Shown in pieces: positions 52,292 to 61,841 of a stretch of 64,000 bases of DNA. Position 1 is the first letter of the stretch. The number at the start of each line of letters is the position of its first letter. Source of the stretch: Gulosibacter macacae. Its GTDB lineage: Bacteria > Actinomycetota > Actinomycetes > Actinomycetales > Microbacteriaceae. A program made the translations under genes and the position numbers. The notes beneath the pieces were generated by a model. That model did not search any database and had not been told where the DNA came from. It was given only the letters and a program-made list of their open reading frames with translations. The DNA lies in contig NZ_RQVS01000008.1 of assembly GCF_003865375.1 (NCBI RefSeq), forward strand, positions 108,175-172,174, read 5' to 3'.

Positions 52292-53319
52292 AGACCGAGC
52301 AGCTTTCGCAATTCGGCCGAGCTCGTCGCCACCGCGACCGCACCATCGTCTTCACCAACGCGGCCATAGCCCCAGGTGACGTAGATCGCCGGCACCCCGT
52401 GCACGCCCGAGCCCTGCACATCGTAGAAACGGTCGCCGATCATGATCACGTTTGAGAGGTCGACGCCCATCTCATCGAGCCGACGCAGCGCTTCGGCGAC
52501 GACGTCTTCCTTTTTCGAACGCGACTCATCATCGGTGGCGCCGGTGATCGTCTCGAACTGGTCGAGCAACTCATAGTGGCCGAGCACGATGCGCGCGGCC
52601 GACTCGGGCTTACTCGTTGCCGTCGACTGCGGAATACCCGCGGCGTGCAGCTCGCGAATGATCTCGGGTACCCCGGCGAAGGCGGGGGAGTCGATGAGCC
52701 CTGACTCCTCGTGAATCTCGCGGTAGGTCTCGAGCGCGTGGTTGATTTCGATCGCGTCGTCGAGGTGCTGATCCTTGAACGAGTCGATGATCGGCGGGCC
52801 GACATAGCTGAGGAGCGTAGCATCATCGGGAATCGGCATGCGGAACACATCAAAGGTCTGACGCAGCGCCGTGACGATACCCGCGGCCGAGTCCGAAATC
52901 GTGCCGTCGAGATCCCAAAGCACTGCGGTGTACGGCGGCACCCCGGTACCGTGCGGCATCGAAGTCGGCGTGATCGCACGGAAGCCCGGCTGCGGGTTCA
53001 CCGACACCGTCGTCGGAGCTACGGGTTCTGGCGGCGCGACCCTGATGGATGCGGGAGAGAAGCTCCCCGACGCATCCTTCGGCCCCGATCGCCCAGGCAA
53101 ATCCTTCGGAATCGCGACGTCGCCACCGTGGCGCTCGCGCACCGCGCCGCGCGACTCGTCATAGTCCGGTTCGGCATGGGCAACAGCACCGGCGGCTTCG
53201 CGGGCAGCGTCACGCTGCTCGGCGGCGGGATCAATCTCTTCAAGCAGTGGCGCGTCGGGTGCCGACTCGTCGTCGTACTCGGCGTCGAACTCTGCGTCTC
53301 GGTCGTTGGCTTGGGTCAC
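52288..53319 (-). CDS. HAD-superfamily phosphatase with acidic N-terminal extension
   Basis: 343 residues. The first 125 residues are acidic and Pro/Ala-rich, probably disordered; an internal ATG near residue 119 could be an alternative start. The HAD core begins with YTAVLWDLDGTISDSAAGI (nucleophile and acid Asp in DLDGT), continues with STATSKPESAARIVL (motif II, TSK) and ends with VIMIGDRFYDVQGS (motif III/IV). The cap region is helical as in phosphoglycolate phosphatases. It should hydrolyse a phosphate ester; the substrate is unknown. It is translationally coupled to the following DUF1524 gene. Confidence 0.82.
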   Translation of the reverse strand: MTQANDRDAEFDAEYDDESAPDAPLLEEIDPAAEQRDAAREAAGAVAHAEPDYDESRGAVRERHGGDVAIPKDLPGRSGPKDASGSFSPASIRVAPPEPVAPTTVSVNPQPGFRAITPTSMPHGTGVPPYTAVLWDLDGTISDSAAGIVTALRQTFDVFRMPIPDDATLLSYVGPPIIDSFKDQHLDDAIEINHALETYREIHEESGLIDSPAFAGVPEIIRELHAAGIPQSTATSKPESAARIVLGHYELLDQFETITGATDDESRSKKEDVVAEALRRLDEMGVDLSNVIMIGDRFYDVQGSGVHGVPAIYVTWGYGRVGEDDGAVAVATSSAELRKLLGL

Positions 53320-53343
53320 GCCTGACAGCGTAACGCGGCCGAT

Positions 53344-54441
53344 CTAACGGCTTTGTTTGGGTGCAACAAGCTCGCGTGCGGTCTCAAGCAGGATGCGCGC
53401 TGAACGATCCCAATTGAACTGCGCCATATGCGCTCGCCCGGCTGCCGCCGTCGCCGCGCGCACTGCCGGGTCACTCAGCGCCGCCACCTCGCGAGCGAAC
53501 GCGGCCGCATCCTCGGCCGGGAAGTAGCGCGCGCCGTCACCGGCGACCTCGTGGAAGATCTCAAGGTCGCTCACGACCGCCGGCACGCCGAGCGCGAGCG
53601 CCTCGGCAATCGGCAGCCCGTAGCCCTCATCGAGCGAAGCGGTGACGAGCGTGGCGTCGTCGGCGAGCAACTGCGCGTACTCCGCATCCGAGACGCCCTC
53701 GTGGAAGACCACTCGCGCCCCCGCAGGCACGAGCGCCTCAAGTTCGCGGCGACGCCCGGGGCGGATGCGGCTGAGTAGGTGCAGCGTGTGCTCCGGCAGG
53801 TGCGCCATGCCCGCGATCAGGGTTTCGACGTTCTTGTAGGGCATGAACGAGCCCATGTAGATGAGGTTGCGACCGGTGGTGCCGGTCGCTTCGCCGCCAT
53901 CGAGGAGCGCCCGCAGGTCATTCGGCGCATTCGGCACCACCACGACCGGACGTTTCGTCAGCCGGTGCGCGAGAATCTCGCGCCTGCTTGTCTCAGAGAC
54001 GGTGGCCACGGCATCCGCACCATTGAGCGCCGCGCGCTGCGGCCAGTAGGTGAGGTGATATGCGCGCCAGCCGAGCCGCACCGGCCAGGCGAGGTTCGTC
54101 GGCGGCTGGCGGTGGCGGTAATAGATGAGGTCGTGTAGCGAGACGATCGCCTTGAACTTGCGGCCCAAGGTGCCGATGGTTTGCAGCGGCGAGAACACGA
54201 CATCGGGCCGGTACTTGTTCAGGCGCAGTGCGGCGATCGGCTCGAGCATCGACTCGTTCGAGTGGAACATGAGCCACTTCGCGTCGGCTGGCAGGTGCTC
54301 AAGCTGGCGCTCATCGTGGATGAGGAAGGTCACCTCGCCGGGTGCGAGCGCGTGCACGGCCGCCCCGAGTTGGGCCGAGAATCGGCTAATTCCATCGTGG
54401 AAGTCGGTGCGGATATAGCGCGCGTCGAAGAAAAATCGCAT
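53344..54441 (-). CDS. Glycosyltransferase family 4
   Basis: A 365-residue GT-B retaining glycosyltransferase. The N-terminus MRFFFDARYIRTDFHDGISRFS is typical of mannosyltransferase-like GT4 proteins. The nucleotide-sugar site is VTASLDEGYGLPIAEALALGVPAVVSDL (E-x7-E: EGYGLPIAEAL). LHDLIYYRHRQPPTNL lies in the acceptor half. It would add a sugar (often mannose) to a lipid or polysaccharide acceptor at the inner membrane face. It ends 24 bp before the HAD gene's start codon region; no other polysaccharide genes are adjacent. Confidence 0.88.
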   Translation of the reverse strand: MRFFFDARYIRTDFHDGISRFSAQLGAAVHALAPGEVTFLIHDERQLEHLPADAKWLMFHSNESMLEPIAALRLNKYRPDVVFSPLQTIGTLGRKFKAIVSLHDLIYYRHRQPPTNLAWPVRLGWRAYHLTYWPQRAALNGADAVATVSETSRREILAHRLTKRPVVVVPNAPNDLRALLDGGEATGTTGRNLIYMGSFMPYKNVETLIAGMAHLPEHTLHLLSRIRPGRRRELEALVPAGARVVFHEGVSDAEYAQLLADDATLVTASLDEGYGLPIAEALALGVPAVVSDLEIFHEVAGDGARYFPAEDAAAFAREVAALSDPAVRAATAAAGRAHMAQFNWDRSARILLETARELVAPKQSR

Positions 54442-54451
54442 CCTCGCCAGG

Positions 54452-54868
54452 CTACCCGGCGGGCTTCGGTGCCGCCTTGAAGACGCCGAGGAGCGCGAGC
54501 GTGCAACCGATCTCGGCGAGGCCGAGCACGCCCCAGAGGTGGTGCATCCAGTTCGTGCCGGTCATGAGCACGACCTCGACGTAGATCCAGATCACCATGG
54601 TGAAGCCTGAGATGGCGCTCCAGAGCGCCGCGTGCGGGGTGCGGCGAAGGAGCGCGATCGCCGCGATGAGGTGCGTGCCGCCGACGACAACGAGCAGAAT
54701 CCAGCCCGGAATTGTCAGGTTCTCGAAGGTGCCCGGCCGCGTCATTTCGGCCACCGGCATCTCGGGTGCCCCGGCGAGCACGATGTAGGTGAAGCCGCCC
54801 ACGCAACTGAGCACATTGAAGAGGTTGAGGATGATTAGGATGATGCGCCACACGGGAATCGCCGCCAA
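54452..54868 (-). CDS. Four-helix membrane protein of unknown function
   Basis: A 138-residue protein with four predicted membrane helices (about residues 7-32, 54-75, 81-105 and 110-132), each short of charged residues, for example WRIILIILNLFNVLSCVGGF and IPGWILLVVVGGTHLIAAIA. There is a single cytoplasmic RR pair and a positively charged end. It resembles actinobacterial DUF-type small membrane proteins, but no named family is recognised. It lies 10 bp upstream of the glycosyltransferase on the same strand, so co-transcription is likely. Confidence 0.62.
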   Translation of the reverse strand: MAAIPVWRIILIILNLFNVLSCVGGFTYIVLAGAPEMPVAEMTRPGTFENLTIPGWILLVVVGGTHLIAAIALLRRTPHAALWSAISGFTMVIWIYVEVVLMTGTNWMHHLWGVLGLAEIGCTLALLGVFKAAPKPAG

Positions 54869-54923
54869 TCTGCTCTTGTGCTTTCACGGTAGATCGACGA
54901 GGTGAACCCGTACCCTCGTGCTC

Positions 54924-55601
54924 ATGGCAAGCACGGCGAGTGAACTCGGTTTCGGACCGGAAGCGCAGGCGTTTTACCGCGCGCTCGAAGCCGACAACAC
55001 GCGCGAGTTCTGGCAGGCACACAAGGATGACTACGAGCGCCATGTGCGCGGCCCGCTCGAAGCGCTCATGATCGAGCTCGAGCCGGAGTTCGGCCCCGCA
55101 AAGGTGTTTCGGCCGAACCGCGATGTGCGCTTTGCCGCCGACAAGTCGCCGTACAAGACGCACCAGGGTGCCTATGTCGCGACGGGCCCTGCGGCTGGCT
55201 GGTACATCGAGGTGTCGGCAACCGGCGTCTTCGTCGGTGGCGGCTTCTACGCGGCCTCGTCGAAGGGGCTCGCGAAGCTGCGCGCGCGCCTACAAGACCT
55301 GCCCGGGGATGCATTTGTTACCGATGCCGCCGAGCTACAGTCGCGCGGCTGGAACCTCGGGGGCGACAAACTCAAAACGCATCCGCGCGGAATTGACCCG
55401 GAGCATCCGCGCATTGAGATCTTGCGGCACAAGACGATCACCTTCTCGCGGCCGATTCACGACGAGATCGCCGCGACGCCCGAGATCTACGATCGCGTAA
55501 GTGCTGATTGGAACGAGTTGCGCGATGCGGTTGATTGGCTCGGCAGCGTGCTCGAAGGCACCGACGACCCGGATGCACGCCCCGGCGGGCGGCGCCGGTA
55601 G
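54924..55601 (+). CDS. DUF2461 (TIGR02453) family protein
   Basis: 225 residues from ATG 54924 (GTG 54918 also in frame). It shows the family pattern: FYRALEADNTREFWQAHKDDYERHVRGPLEALMIEL (core NTREFWQAHKDDYERHV), then FRPNRDVRFAADKSPYKTHQGA and GWYIEVSATGVFVGGGFYA. DUF2461 proteins are widespread and of unknown function. The conserved RDxRF..DK.PYK segment suggests a binding site for a negatively charged ligand. It is convergent with nucS, with only 3 bp between stops. Confidence 0.87.
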   Translation: MASTASELGFGPEAQAFYRALEADNTREFWQAHKDDYERHVRGPLEALMIELEPEFGPAKVFRPNRDVRFAADKSPYKTHQGAYVATGPAAGWYIEVSATGVFVGGGFYAASSKGLAKLRARLQDLPGDAFVTDAAELQSRGWNLGGDKLKTHPRGIDPEHPRIEILRHKTITFSRPIHDEIAATPEIYDRVSADWNELRDAVDWLGSVLEGTDDPDARPGGRRR

Positions 55602-55604
55602 CGG

Positions 55605-56300
55605 CTAGAAGAGGGTGAGTTCGCCCGATTCGGCGCCGCGCATGTCGTTGTAGTCGAGCACGACGCAGCGGATGCCGCGGTCTTCGGCGAGTGTGCGCGC
55701 CTGCGGCTTGATCTCTTGTGCGGCAAACACGCCCCGCACCGGTGCGAGCAGCGGATCGCGGTTCATCAGTTCGAGGTAGCGGGTGAGCTGCTCGACGCCG
55801 TCGATTTCGCCGCGACGCTTGATTTCGACCGCGATTGCCGCGCCCTCGGCATCGCGGGCGAGGATGTCAACTGGGCCGATCGCGGTCATATGCTCGCGGC
55901 GCACGAGCGTGTGGCCGTCACCGAGCCGCTCGATTTGCGCGGCGAGGAGCTCCTGCAGGTGCGCCTCGACGCCATCCTTTTCGAGCCCGGGGTCGGTGCC
56001 GAGCTCGAAGCGCTCATCGCTGAGCCACTCGAAGATGTTGACGCGGAGTTCGTCGCCGGTCTTCTTGTGCGTGACGGTCCAGCACTCGATGACGCCGGCG
56101 AGCTGCTGCTCTTCGGTGAGCTCGGCGAGATCGAAGATCGCGGGCGGGCTCATCCAGTTGAGCGGTTTGTACGAGCCACCGTCAGAGTGCACGAGCAGTG
56201 ATCCATCGGCCTTGTGGATGAGCAACCGCGTCGCCTCGGGCAGGTGGGCCGTGAGGCGACCGGTGTAATCAACCGAACAACGAGCAATGACGAGACGCAC
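55605..56300 (-). CDS. nucS: Mismatch-specific endonuclease NucS (EndoMS)
   Basis: 231 residues from GTG 56300, giving the normal N-terminus [21 protein letters not shown]; the upstream ATG extension is rejected. The C-terminal RecB-like nuclease shows [38 protein letters not shown] (core DILARD, EIKRRG, QLTRYLE), with the Asp and Glu-x-Lys metal-binding residues. NucS carries out non-canonical mismatch repair in actinobacteria and archaea lacking MutS/MutL, cutting both strands at mismatches with help from the beta clamp. It is a core gene and forms the left neighbour of the defence island, transcribed away from it. Confidence 0.95.
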   Translation of the reverse strand: MRLVIARCSVDYTGRLTAHLPEATRLLIHKADGSLLVHSDGGSYKPLNWMSPPAIFDLAELTEEQQLAGVIECWTVTHKKTGDELRVNIFEWLSDERFELGTDPGLEKDGVEAHLQELLAAQIERLGDGHTLVRREHMTAIGPVDILARDAEGAAIAVEIKRRGEIDGVEQLTRYLELMNRDPLLAPVRGVFAAQEIKPQARTLAEDRGIRCVVLDYNDMRGAESGELTLF

Positions 56301-56500
56301 CCCGACAGCGTAGTCGGTGTGCATCCTGGAGACTAGTGGCCGCTACCGCACTGCGATGACGATGACGTGTCCAACGGGCTTGCCAACTCAAGAGTGTCGT
56401 AGGTCGATGTAATTCTGAAGTTAGCCAGCTCGTAGGTACGCTCGAGAATGTCTGGTGGATTGACGAATGCAGCGTTGCAACAGGAGAAAGAAGCAGACAC
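56301..56500. other. Intergenic region between nucS and the defence operon
   Basis: 200 bp with a clear drop in GC towards the right. It must hold the promoter of the four-gene operon; no convincing -35/-10 pair or operator dyad could be fixed. AGGAGAAAGAAG at about 56482-56493 is the likely ribosome site for the GTG at 56501. No att-like direct repeat or tRNA end is visible. Confidence 0.45.
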
Positions 56501-57979
56501 GTGACTAGGAATTTTGTCCCAGTAGTACCCCAGGCGGCACTACTGGAATCTCTTCGATCATTGGGGTACGACCCTGAGGTTGCAATCGCAGACGTCGTGG
56601 ACAATTCGATAAGCGCCGGTGCCAGTGAGATCGAGATCCTATTCGATCCCTCCGACGACCCCAAGTACGTCAGTATCCTCGATGATGGCACTGGAATGAC
56701 AAGCGAAGAATTGTTGTCTGCCTTGACCCTTGGAGCCAAGTCCAGCGACACTTTCCGATCAGAATCCGATCTTGGACGATTCGGGCTCGGGTTGAAGACC
56801 GCGTCGTTCTCACAAGCCCGAATTCTCACGGTGGTGAGCAGGCACATGCGCCGAACATCGGCCTACCGATGGGACCTCGATCGCGGTGAATGGGAAGTTG
56901 AGAACCTCACACCAGCTCGCCTGAAGCGGGTGCCTGGATATGAACGGGTCAAGACCCAAGCGCGAGGGACCCTTGTAGTTTGGGAGAACTTGGATGATTT
57001 GCTCCACGGTAGTGAAATTCCAAGCCGCCGGATCGCCGAAGTCGTCGCCACCACAAAATCCCACCTCTCGCGCACATTCCATCGGTTTCTAAAAGGTGGA
57101 GACCAGTCGAATCAGATCAATCTCATCGTTAATGGTGTCCAACTGACCGGGGAAGACCCATTTTTGGAATCAAACCCCGCAACACAGGTGACTCCAGTTG
57201 AGACTGTTGAACTCGATGGTCACATCATGAAGATTCAAGGGTTCGTTCTTCCTCACGCAGACAAATTTCGTGAAAAGGAACGAAAACGCGAGGATCTCGG
57301 TGAAGGTATGTGGCATGCGCAGGGGTTCTACTTCTATCGCAACGGGCGGCTCATCTCCGGGGGAGGGTGGGGCGCGATACGAAAGCGTTCAACTGACTCG
57401 GCCAAGCACACCCGAGTGCGCATTGACGTGCCGAACCAGCTTGACAAACACTGGAAGCTGGATGTTCAAAAACGCAAGGTCGAACCGCCACCGGTACTAA
57501 AAAAAGTATTGGAGCGAATGCACGATATTGGACGTGCCAAGGGTGAGAAAATCATAACCTACCGCGGTCGTCGGAAATCAGATGAGCGAATTCATTTTCT
57601 GTGGGAGTACTTTGAAGATCGCGGCAAGTTCCGATATGAGATCAATGATAAACATCCTATCATTGCTGATGTGCTGACTCGATTGAGTGGCAGTGAGCAA
57701 CGGGCGGTACGAAGCCTTCTCGAGAAAATTGCTGATTTCCTACCTGCTGAAGATATTTACAAGCGAATGGCTCTCGACAGCAAGGCATTTGATACCAGTG
57801 ATAATGACGAAAAGATTACACAGTTTACTGCTGCTCTAATTCGAGCACTCGACATTGCTGCTGAAGATGTCGAATCGATTCGAGTCCAAGTCGCCAATTA
57901 TGAACAGCTACATAGGCGTCGGGATCTTGAGAAGATTATCCAAACTGCACTTGACTTGATCAATAGTGAGAAGGGCTAA
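56501..57979 (+). CDS. MORC/Hsp90-like GHKL ATPase of a restriction-associated defence operon
   Basis: A 492-residue protein from GTG 56501. All GHKL motifs are visible: IADVVDNSISAGA (catalytic/Mg Asn35), LDDGTGM (residues 60-66), GRFGLGLKTAS (92-102), and a strand with RGTLVVWENLD near 155 that begins the S5-like transducer domain. The basic RIDVPNQLDKHWKLDVQKRK near 310-330 contains the S5-type lysine. The C-terminal 150 residues are helical. The architecture is that of prokaryotic MORC homologues described in restriction-modification-like operons, where ATP-driven dimerisation is expected to clamp DNA. Its stop overlaps the next start (TAATG). GC is lower and A/T-ending codons more frequent than in nucS. 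Confidence 0.88.
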   Translation: MTRNFVPVVPQAALLESLRSLGYDPEVAIADVVDNSISAGASEIEILFDPSDDPKYVSILDDGTGMTSEELLSALTLGAKSSDTFRSESDLGRFGLGLKTASFSQARILTVVSRHMRRTSAYRWDLDRGEWEVENLTPARLKRVPGYERVKTQARGTLVVWENLDDLLHGSEIPSRRIAEVVATTKSHLSRTFHRFLKGGDQSNQINLIVNGVQLTGEDPFLESNPATQVTPVETVELDGHIMKIQGFVLPHADKFREKERKREDLGEGMWHAQGFYFYRNGRLISGGGWGAIRKRSTDSAKHTRVRIDVPNQLDKHWKLDVQKRKVEPPPVLKKVLERMHDIGRAKGEKIITYRGRRKSDERIHFLWEYFEDRGKFRYEINDKHPIIADVLTRLSGSEQRAVRSLLEKIADFLPAEDIYKRMALDSKAFDTSDNDEKITQFTAALIRALDIAAEDVESIRVQVANYEQLHRRRDLEKIIQTALDLINSEKG

Positions 57980-60834
57980 TGATGACTATGTATGACGAAT
58001 ATAGTGAATATGTCGATAAGGTTGATGCACTAGTTTCAACTTACCTGCAGCAAGAAGCCGTGAGTGAGGCAGAGTTGCGGGAGAAAGTCCCGAAATTTTT
58101 TGACCTGGTCAAGAGCGTGAGTCCTGGTATCAAGGTGCCGCCGGACGGAAGCGCAGATCAGAATGACTTAGTTCGAGAAATGACGGCTCGCCTCCTCGAA
58201 AGGTTCCGCATCACCCTCGATCAAGGCAACGCTGTCGTTGCTGATTTCAAGCCCTGGTTGGATGAGCGTTGGGATAGTCAGAAGTGGCCACATTATGCGG
58301 CCTATCGATCAATGCTCATTAGTGGCGGCCGTCCTCCTGCGGTCATCCGCACACTAGAACGTGACGTTAAGCAGATCATGGACCTTGTCGGGGACCCAAC
58401 CGTAGAAGGTGCTTGGCGTCGCCGGGGCCTGATTATTGGAGATGTGCAATCTGGCAAGACGGGCACCTACTTGGCACTTCTCAATATGGCCATCGACGCC
58501 GGATACAAGATGTTGGTCATTATTGGGGGGCACACTGAAGACCTCCGACGACAGACTCAAATTCGGGCTGACGAAGGCCTATTGGGTCAAGATAGTCGAG
58601 GGCGTCTCGACGGTACGCTCGGAAACATTACGCGTACCCGCATTGGCGTTGGAAAGGTCGATCCCTCGTTGCAGCTTCCGAATTCCTTTACGACCGTTGA
58701 TGAGGACTTCTCTCGGTTTAGTGCGAGAACTTTGAATGTCGATCTTGAAACTGCGCTTACCGGTGGGATCGTGCTTGTTGTAAAGAAGAACGCCACGGTG
58801 CTTAGAACACTGAGGCAGTGGATTAAGCAACAGACCAAGGGTGACGAGCGAACTTCCATGCAAATGCTTGTCATTGATGACGAGTCGGATTATGCGTCGG
58901 TGGACACAAGCAAGATAGAAGATGAGAATCCCACTGCCGTAAATAAAGCAATCGTCGAGCTTCTCGAAAGTAGTGAGCGGAATTCATATGTTGGCTTCAC
59001 CGCCACACCGTTCGCGAATGTACTCATGGACCCAGATGTAGACCAAGGGCTGTTTCCGAGCGACTTCATCTATGCGCTCGAGACTCCCTCCAATTACTAC
59101 GGGGCCACGCGCTTCTTTGATGAGGACGATGGAGTGGTGCAAGAAACAGACGACCAACATAGGAGTGGTCTGCGAATCCACACGAAAATGGCCGGTGCTG
59201 AAGAATCGTTTCCATTCAAGCATCGCTCAGGGTGGCGTTTGCCAGCCTCGCCCCCAAGCCCGCTGTTGCCGGCCTCGCTTGAGAGGGCGATTGACACGTT
59301 TATTGTGGCGACTGCCATCGATGACCTCAGCGGCCACAGCAGAGCCCCGAAATCAATGTTGGTAAACGTGAGTCGATACAAGTCGGTTCAGAAGCAGGTT
59401 TACGATCGTGTCGTTGCTCATGTTGAAGTGACTCGAAAGGTAATCGAGTCGCACGCACCCCTTGGCAGTGACACCTCAGATCTCGTTCGCCTGAAGCGTG
59501 CATGGGAGGAGGAGTACAAGCACCTGCCTTTTAGTTGGGATCAAGTCCGAGCGTCGCTTCCCGCAGCGGTGGAAGAACTTGAAGTTGAGCTAGTTAATGG
59601 CGATACGGTGAAGGAACGTGAAGAAGCAGCGCTCCGTCATCGGAAATGGGGAAGTCTCGATCGGCGACGGCTAATCGCAGTTGGCGGAACTATATTGTCC
59701 CGCGGTGTAACGCTAGAACGACTTCTAGTTTCATATTTTCATCAACGAACCCAACTATCTGACACCTTGCTGCAGATGGGTCGCTGGTTTGGGTATCGGG
59801 ATGGCTATGATCAGCTGGTTCGGGTATGGCTTGACGAAGAGGTGCGATCGTGGTTTGCATACACGGGGCGAGTTGTTGCCGACTTGCGTCGTGAAGTCGT
59901 GACCATGAAGGCGCTCGGGCAGACTCCTGCACAATACGGTCTTCGAGTGCGGCGGCACCCCGAAGGGCTGAAGATCACTGCAGCAAACAAGATGCGGCAC
60001 TCGGAAACTACAACAATAGATGTAGCTTTCTATCGCACTTTGCTCGAGTCGACGACCCTGCTCGCAGAGGAAGTCGGTGCACGTCGAAATGTTGTCGCGT
60101 ACGGTGAATTGTTTGACGACTGTCGCAAACTTGAGCATGTATCGAGTGTTCAGCGTTTTAACGGGGCGCCTCAAGGGGGAACGACAGTGTTTGCTGATGT
60201 GCCAGTTGAAACGATTCTAAAGTTCTTTGAAACATTTCGTGCTGGCGCGGAGGACCAATCTTTCGGAGTGGATATGGGGACGGACGGGCCCGCCGGTATT
60301 GGTTTTATCCGCCGGAAACGAAACGAGTTCCCACGATGGGACGTCGCGTTCGTTTCGGGTGAATCAGATCGCATGATTGAGCAGTGTGTCGATGCGAATG
60401 TGAGGGCCACTGTTCGCAACAAGATGGAGCGGTTCGCAGGACCGCCGGAATCATATCGACTCGCCAATAGGCGGCTCCTGTCTGCGACAACGCTGGAACA
60501 AGTGGCAAGAATGACTGACAACTTCGACGAATCAAGGTGGCGAGCTACGCAAGAAGCTGATGCGTCGAGGCAGACCCGGCTTGGGCAAGGGTCGGTACCG
60601 TCTTACATCGACCGGCCGGTGCTGATGGTATTGCGTGTTGTTACCAAGCCAGAAAGCAAGCGGGGCGTCGGCAAGGCGGCCGATCTCGATGCAGGGTTGG
60701 TTGGTGCTGCAGTCGCGTTTCCAGAACATCCAGACGGACCTGATGCGGAATACTCACGAAACTCGCACGCAGAGTTCGTTGTCAACAAGGTGTGGCTCGC
60801 CGAACGAGACAGGACCTCGGAGGATGAGGAGTGA
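57979..60834 (+). CDS. Z1-domain superfamily-II helicase-like ATPase
   Basis: A 951-residue protein starting in a 1-bp overlap with the ATPase stop. Walker A is GDVQSGKTGTY (Lys160), Walker B is LVIDDESDYAS (Asp300-Glu302), and motif III is GFTATPFAN near residues 339-347. The second RecA-like part has AVGGTILSRGVTLERLLVSYF near 567-587 and the arginine motif QMGRWFGYRDGYDQLVRVW near 599-617. The Z1 domain, known only from these operons, lies in the central part (about 400-640). It probably translocates on or remodels DNA using ATP together with the GHKL protein. The stop overlaps the next start by 4 bp. Confidence 0.9.
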   Translation: MMTMYDEYSEYVDKVDALVSTYLQQEAVSEAELREKVPKFFDLVKSVSPGIKVPPDGSADQNDLVREMTARLLERFRITLDQGNAVVADFKPWLDERWDSQKWPHYAAYRSMLISGGRPPAVIRTLERDVKQIMDLVGDPTVEGAWRRRGLIIGDVQSGKTGTYLALLNMAIDAGYKMLVIIGGHTEDLRRQTQIRADEGLLGQDSRGRLDGTLGNITRTRIGVGKVDPSLQLPNSFTTVDEDFSRFSARTLNVDLETALTGGIVLVVKKNATVLRTLRQWIKQQTKGDERTSMQMLVIDDESDYASVDTSKIEDENPTAVNKAIVELLESSERNSYVGFTATPFANVLMDPDVDQGLFPSDFIYALETPSNYYGATRFFDEDDGVVQETDDQHRSGLRIHTKMAGAEESFPFKHRSGWRLPASPPSPLLPASLERAIDTFIVATAIDDLSGHSRAPKSMLVNVSRYKSVQKQVYDRVVAHVEVTRKVIESHAPLGSDTSDLVRLKRAWEEEYKHLPFSWDQVRASLPAAVEELEVELVNGDTVKEREEAALRHRKWGSLDRRRLIAVGGTILSRGVTLERLLVSYFHQRTQLSDTLLQMGRWFGYRDGYDQLVRVWLDEEVRSWFAYTGRVVADLRREVVTMKALGQTPAQYGLRVRRHPEGLKITAANKMRHSETTTIDVAFYRTLLESTTLLAEEVGARRNVVAYGELFDDCRKLEHVSSVQRFNGAPQGGTTVFADVPVETILKFFETFRAGAEDQSFGVDMGTDGPAGIGFIRRKRNEFPRWDVAFVSGESDRMIEQCVDANVRATVRNKMERFAGPPESYRLANRRLLSATTLEQVARMTDNFDESRWRATQEADASRQTRLGQGSVPSYIDRPVLMVLRVVTKPESKRGVGKAADLDAGLVGAAVAFPEHPDGPDAEYSRNSHAEFVVNKVWLAERDRTSEDEE

Positions 60835-61841
60835 TCAACGAGCATCGGTCAATCGACCCGCCGATTCGCGTGCCTGGCGAGTGGAACGTAGCGGAGACGG
60901 CGAGGATCGCCGCTTTCATTCGAGACGGTCGTGATTGGGAGGGCATGAGGATTCCACATCCGACCCTGTCACTGGCTATTCAACTGTTCGATGGTGAACG
61001 ACTCACTGTGGCCGTGGACCTTGCGGACCAGCCGAAGCCCGCGAATCAAGGTCGCGGCGCGATCGACATTAGTTATCAATCGGGACCTGATGACACCCAC
61101 ATCCGCTTGAGCGAGCACTCACGGGACGACGAGAAACTGCTTCCATTCTTCACGGCGTTAGTGCGGAATTTAGGTGACGCTAGAGATGAGCGCGCGGCGG
61201 CCCGCGCAGTTAGAAACACGCTTGAATCGTGGCGGCGTGCGTTTGCGGAGAAGCCGCCGACACTTTCGAAGGCGGAATTGATCGGACTTGCTGGTGAACT
61301 GACCGTGCTCGAGTATTTGGTCGACACAGTGAAACGGAACGGTCCTGCTGAAGTCGTTTCTTGGTGGAGAGGACCTGCGGGAGCTGACCATGACTTTAGC
61401 ATCCCTGGTTATTTTGATCTCGAAGTAAAAGCGACTAACCCAACATCGGCGAGGCTCCAAATTTCAAACGAGTTTCAGCTCGAAGCAGGTGCGCTACCGC
61501 TCTATCTGCTTCACGTGGGAATTCAAGAAGCGAGGCCAAGCGCGTCGAATGCGAAGCAGCTTTCGGGCGAAATACGTCGCTTATCAACAAAGTTCGATGC
61601 CGCCGGACTTGCCGAATTTGAAGCGCAATTGCATGCAATCAATATTGACGAGCAGAGCCCGGAACTGCTTGATTTCTACTTCATTTCGTCGGGTGTCGAT
61701 TGGTATGCAATTGAGCCTGGGGTCCCAAGAATCACTTCTGGCGAGTTGCCACCCGGCGTGAGGAATGTTCGGTACGAAATAAGCATCGAACAATTGGCTC
61801 GTCATGGCCGTCGGCCATTAGATATCTTGGAGGGATTATGA
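60831..61841 (+). CDS. PD-(D/E)XK nuclease-fold protein (DUF4420)
   Basis: 336 residues from GTG 60831 in GTGA overlap with the Z1 gene. The family motif GLAGELTVLEYL contains the first conserved Glu (Glu156). The nuclease core reads ADHDFSIPGYFDLEVKAT, with Asp186/Asp188 and the Glu198-x-Lys200 pair, the expected PD-(D/E)XK metal-binding arrangement. The N-terminal part is beta-rich with a conserved Trp/His pattern. It is the likely DNA-cutting component of the system; catalytic residues appear intact. It starts and ends in 4-bp overlaps, so is translated with both neighbours. Confidence 0.86.
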   Translation: MINEHRSIDPPIRVPGEWNVAETARIAAFIRDGRDWEGMRIPHPTLSLAIQLFDGERLTVAVDLADQPKPANQGRGAIDISYQSGPDDTHIRLSEHSRDDEKLLPFFTALVRNLGDARDERAAARAVRNTLESWRRAFAEKPPTLSKAELIGLAGELTVLEYLVDTVKRNGPAEVVSWWRGPAGADHDFSIPGYFDLEVKATNPTSARLQISNEFQLEAGALPLYLLHVGIQEARPSASNAKQLSGEIRRLSTKFDAAGLAEFEAQLHAINIDEQSPELLDFYFISSGVDWYAIEPGVPRITSGELPPGVRNVRYEISIEQLARHGRRPLDILEGL

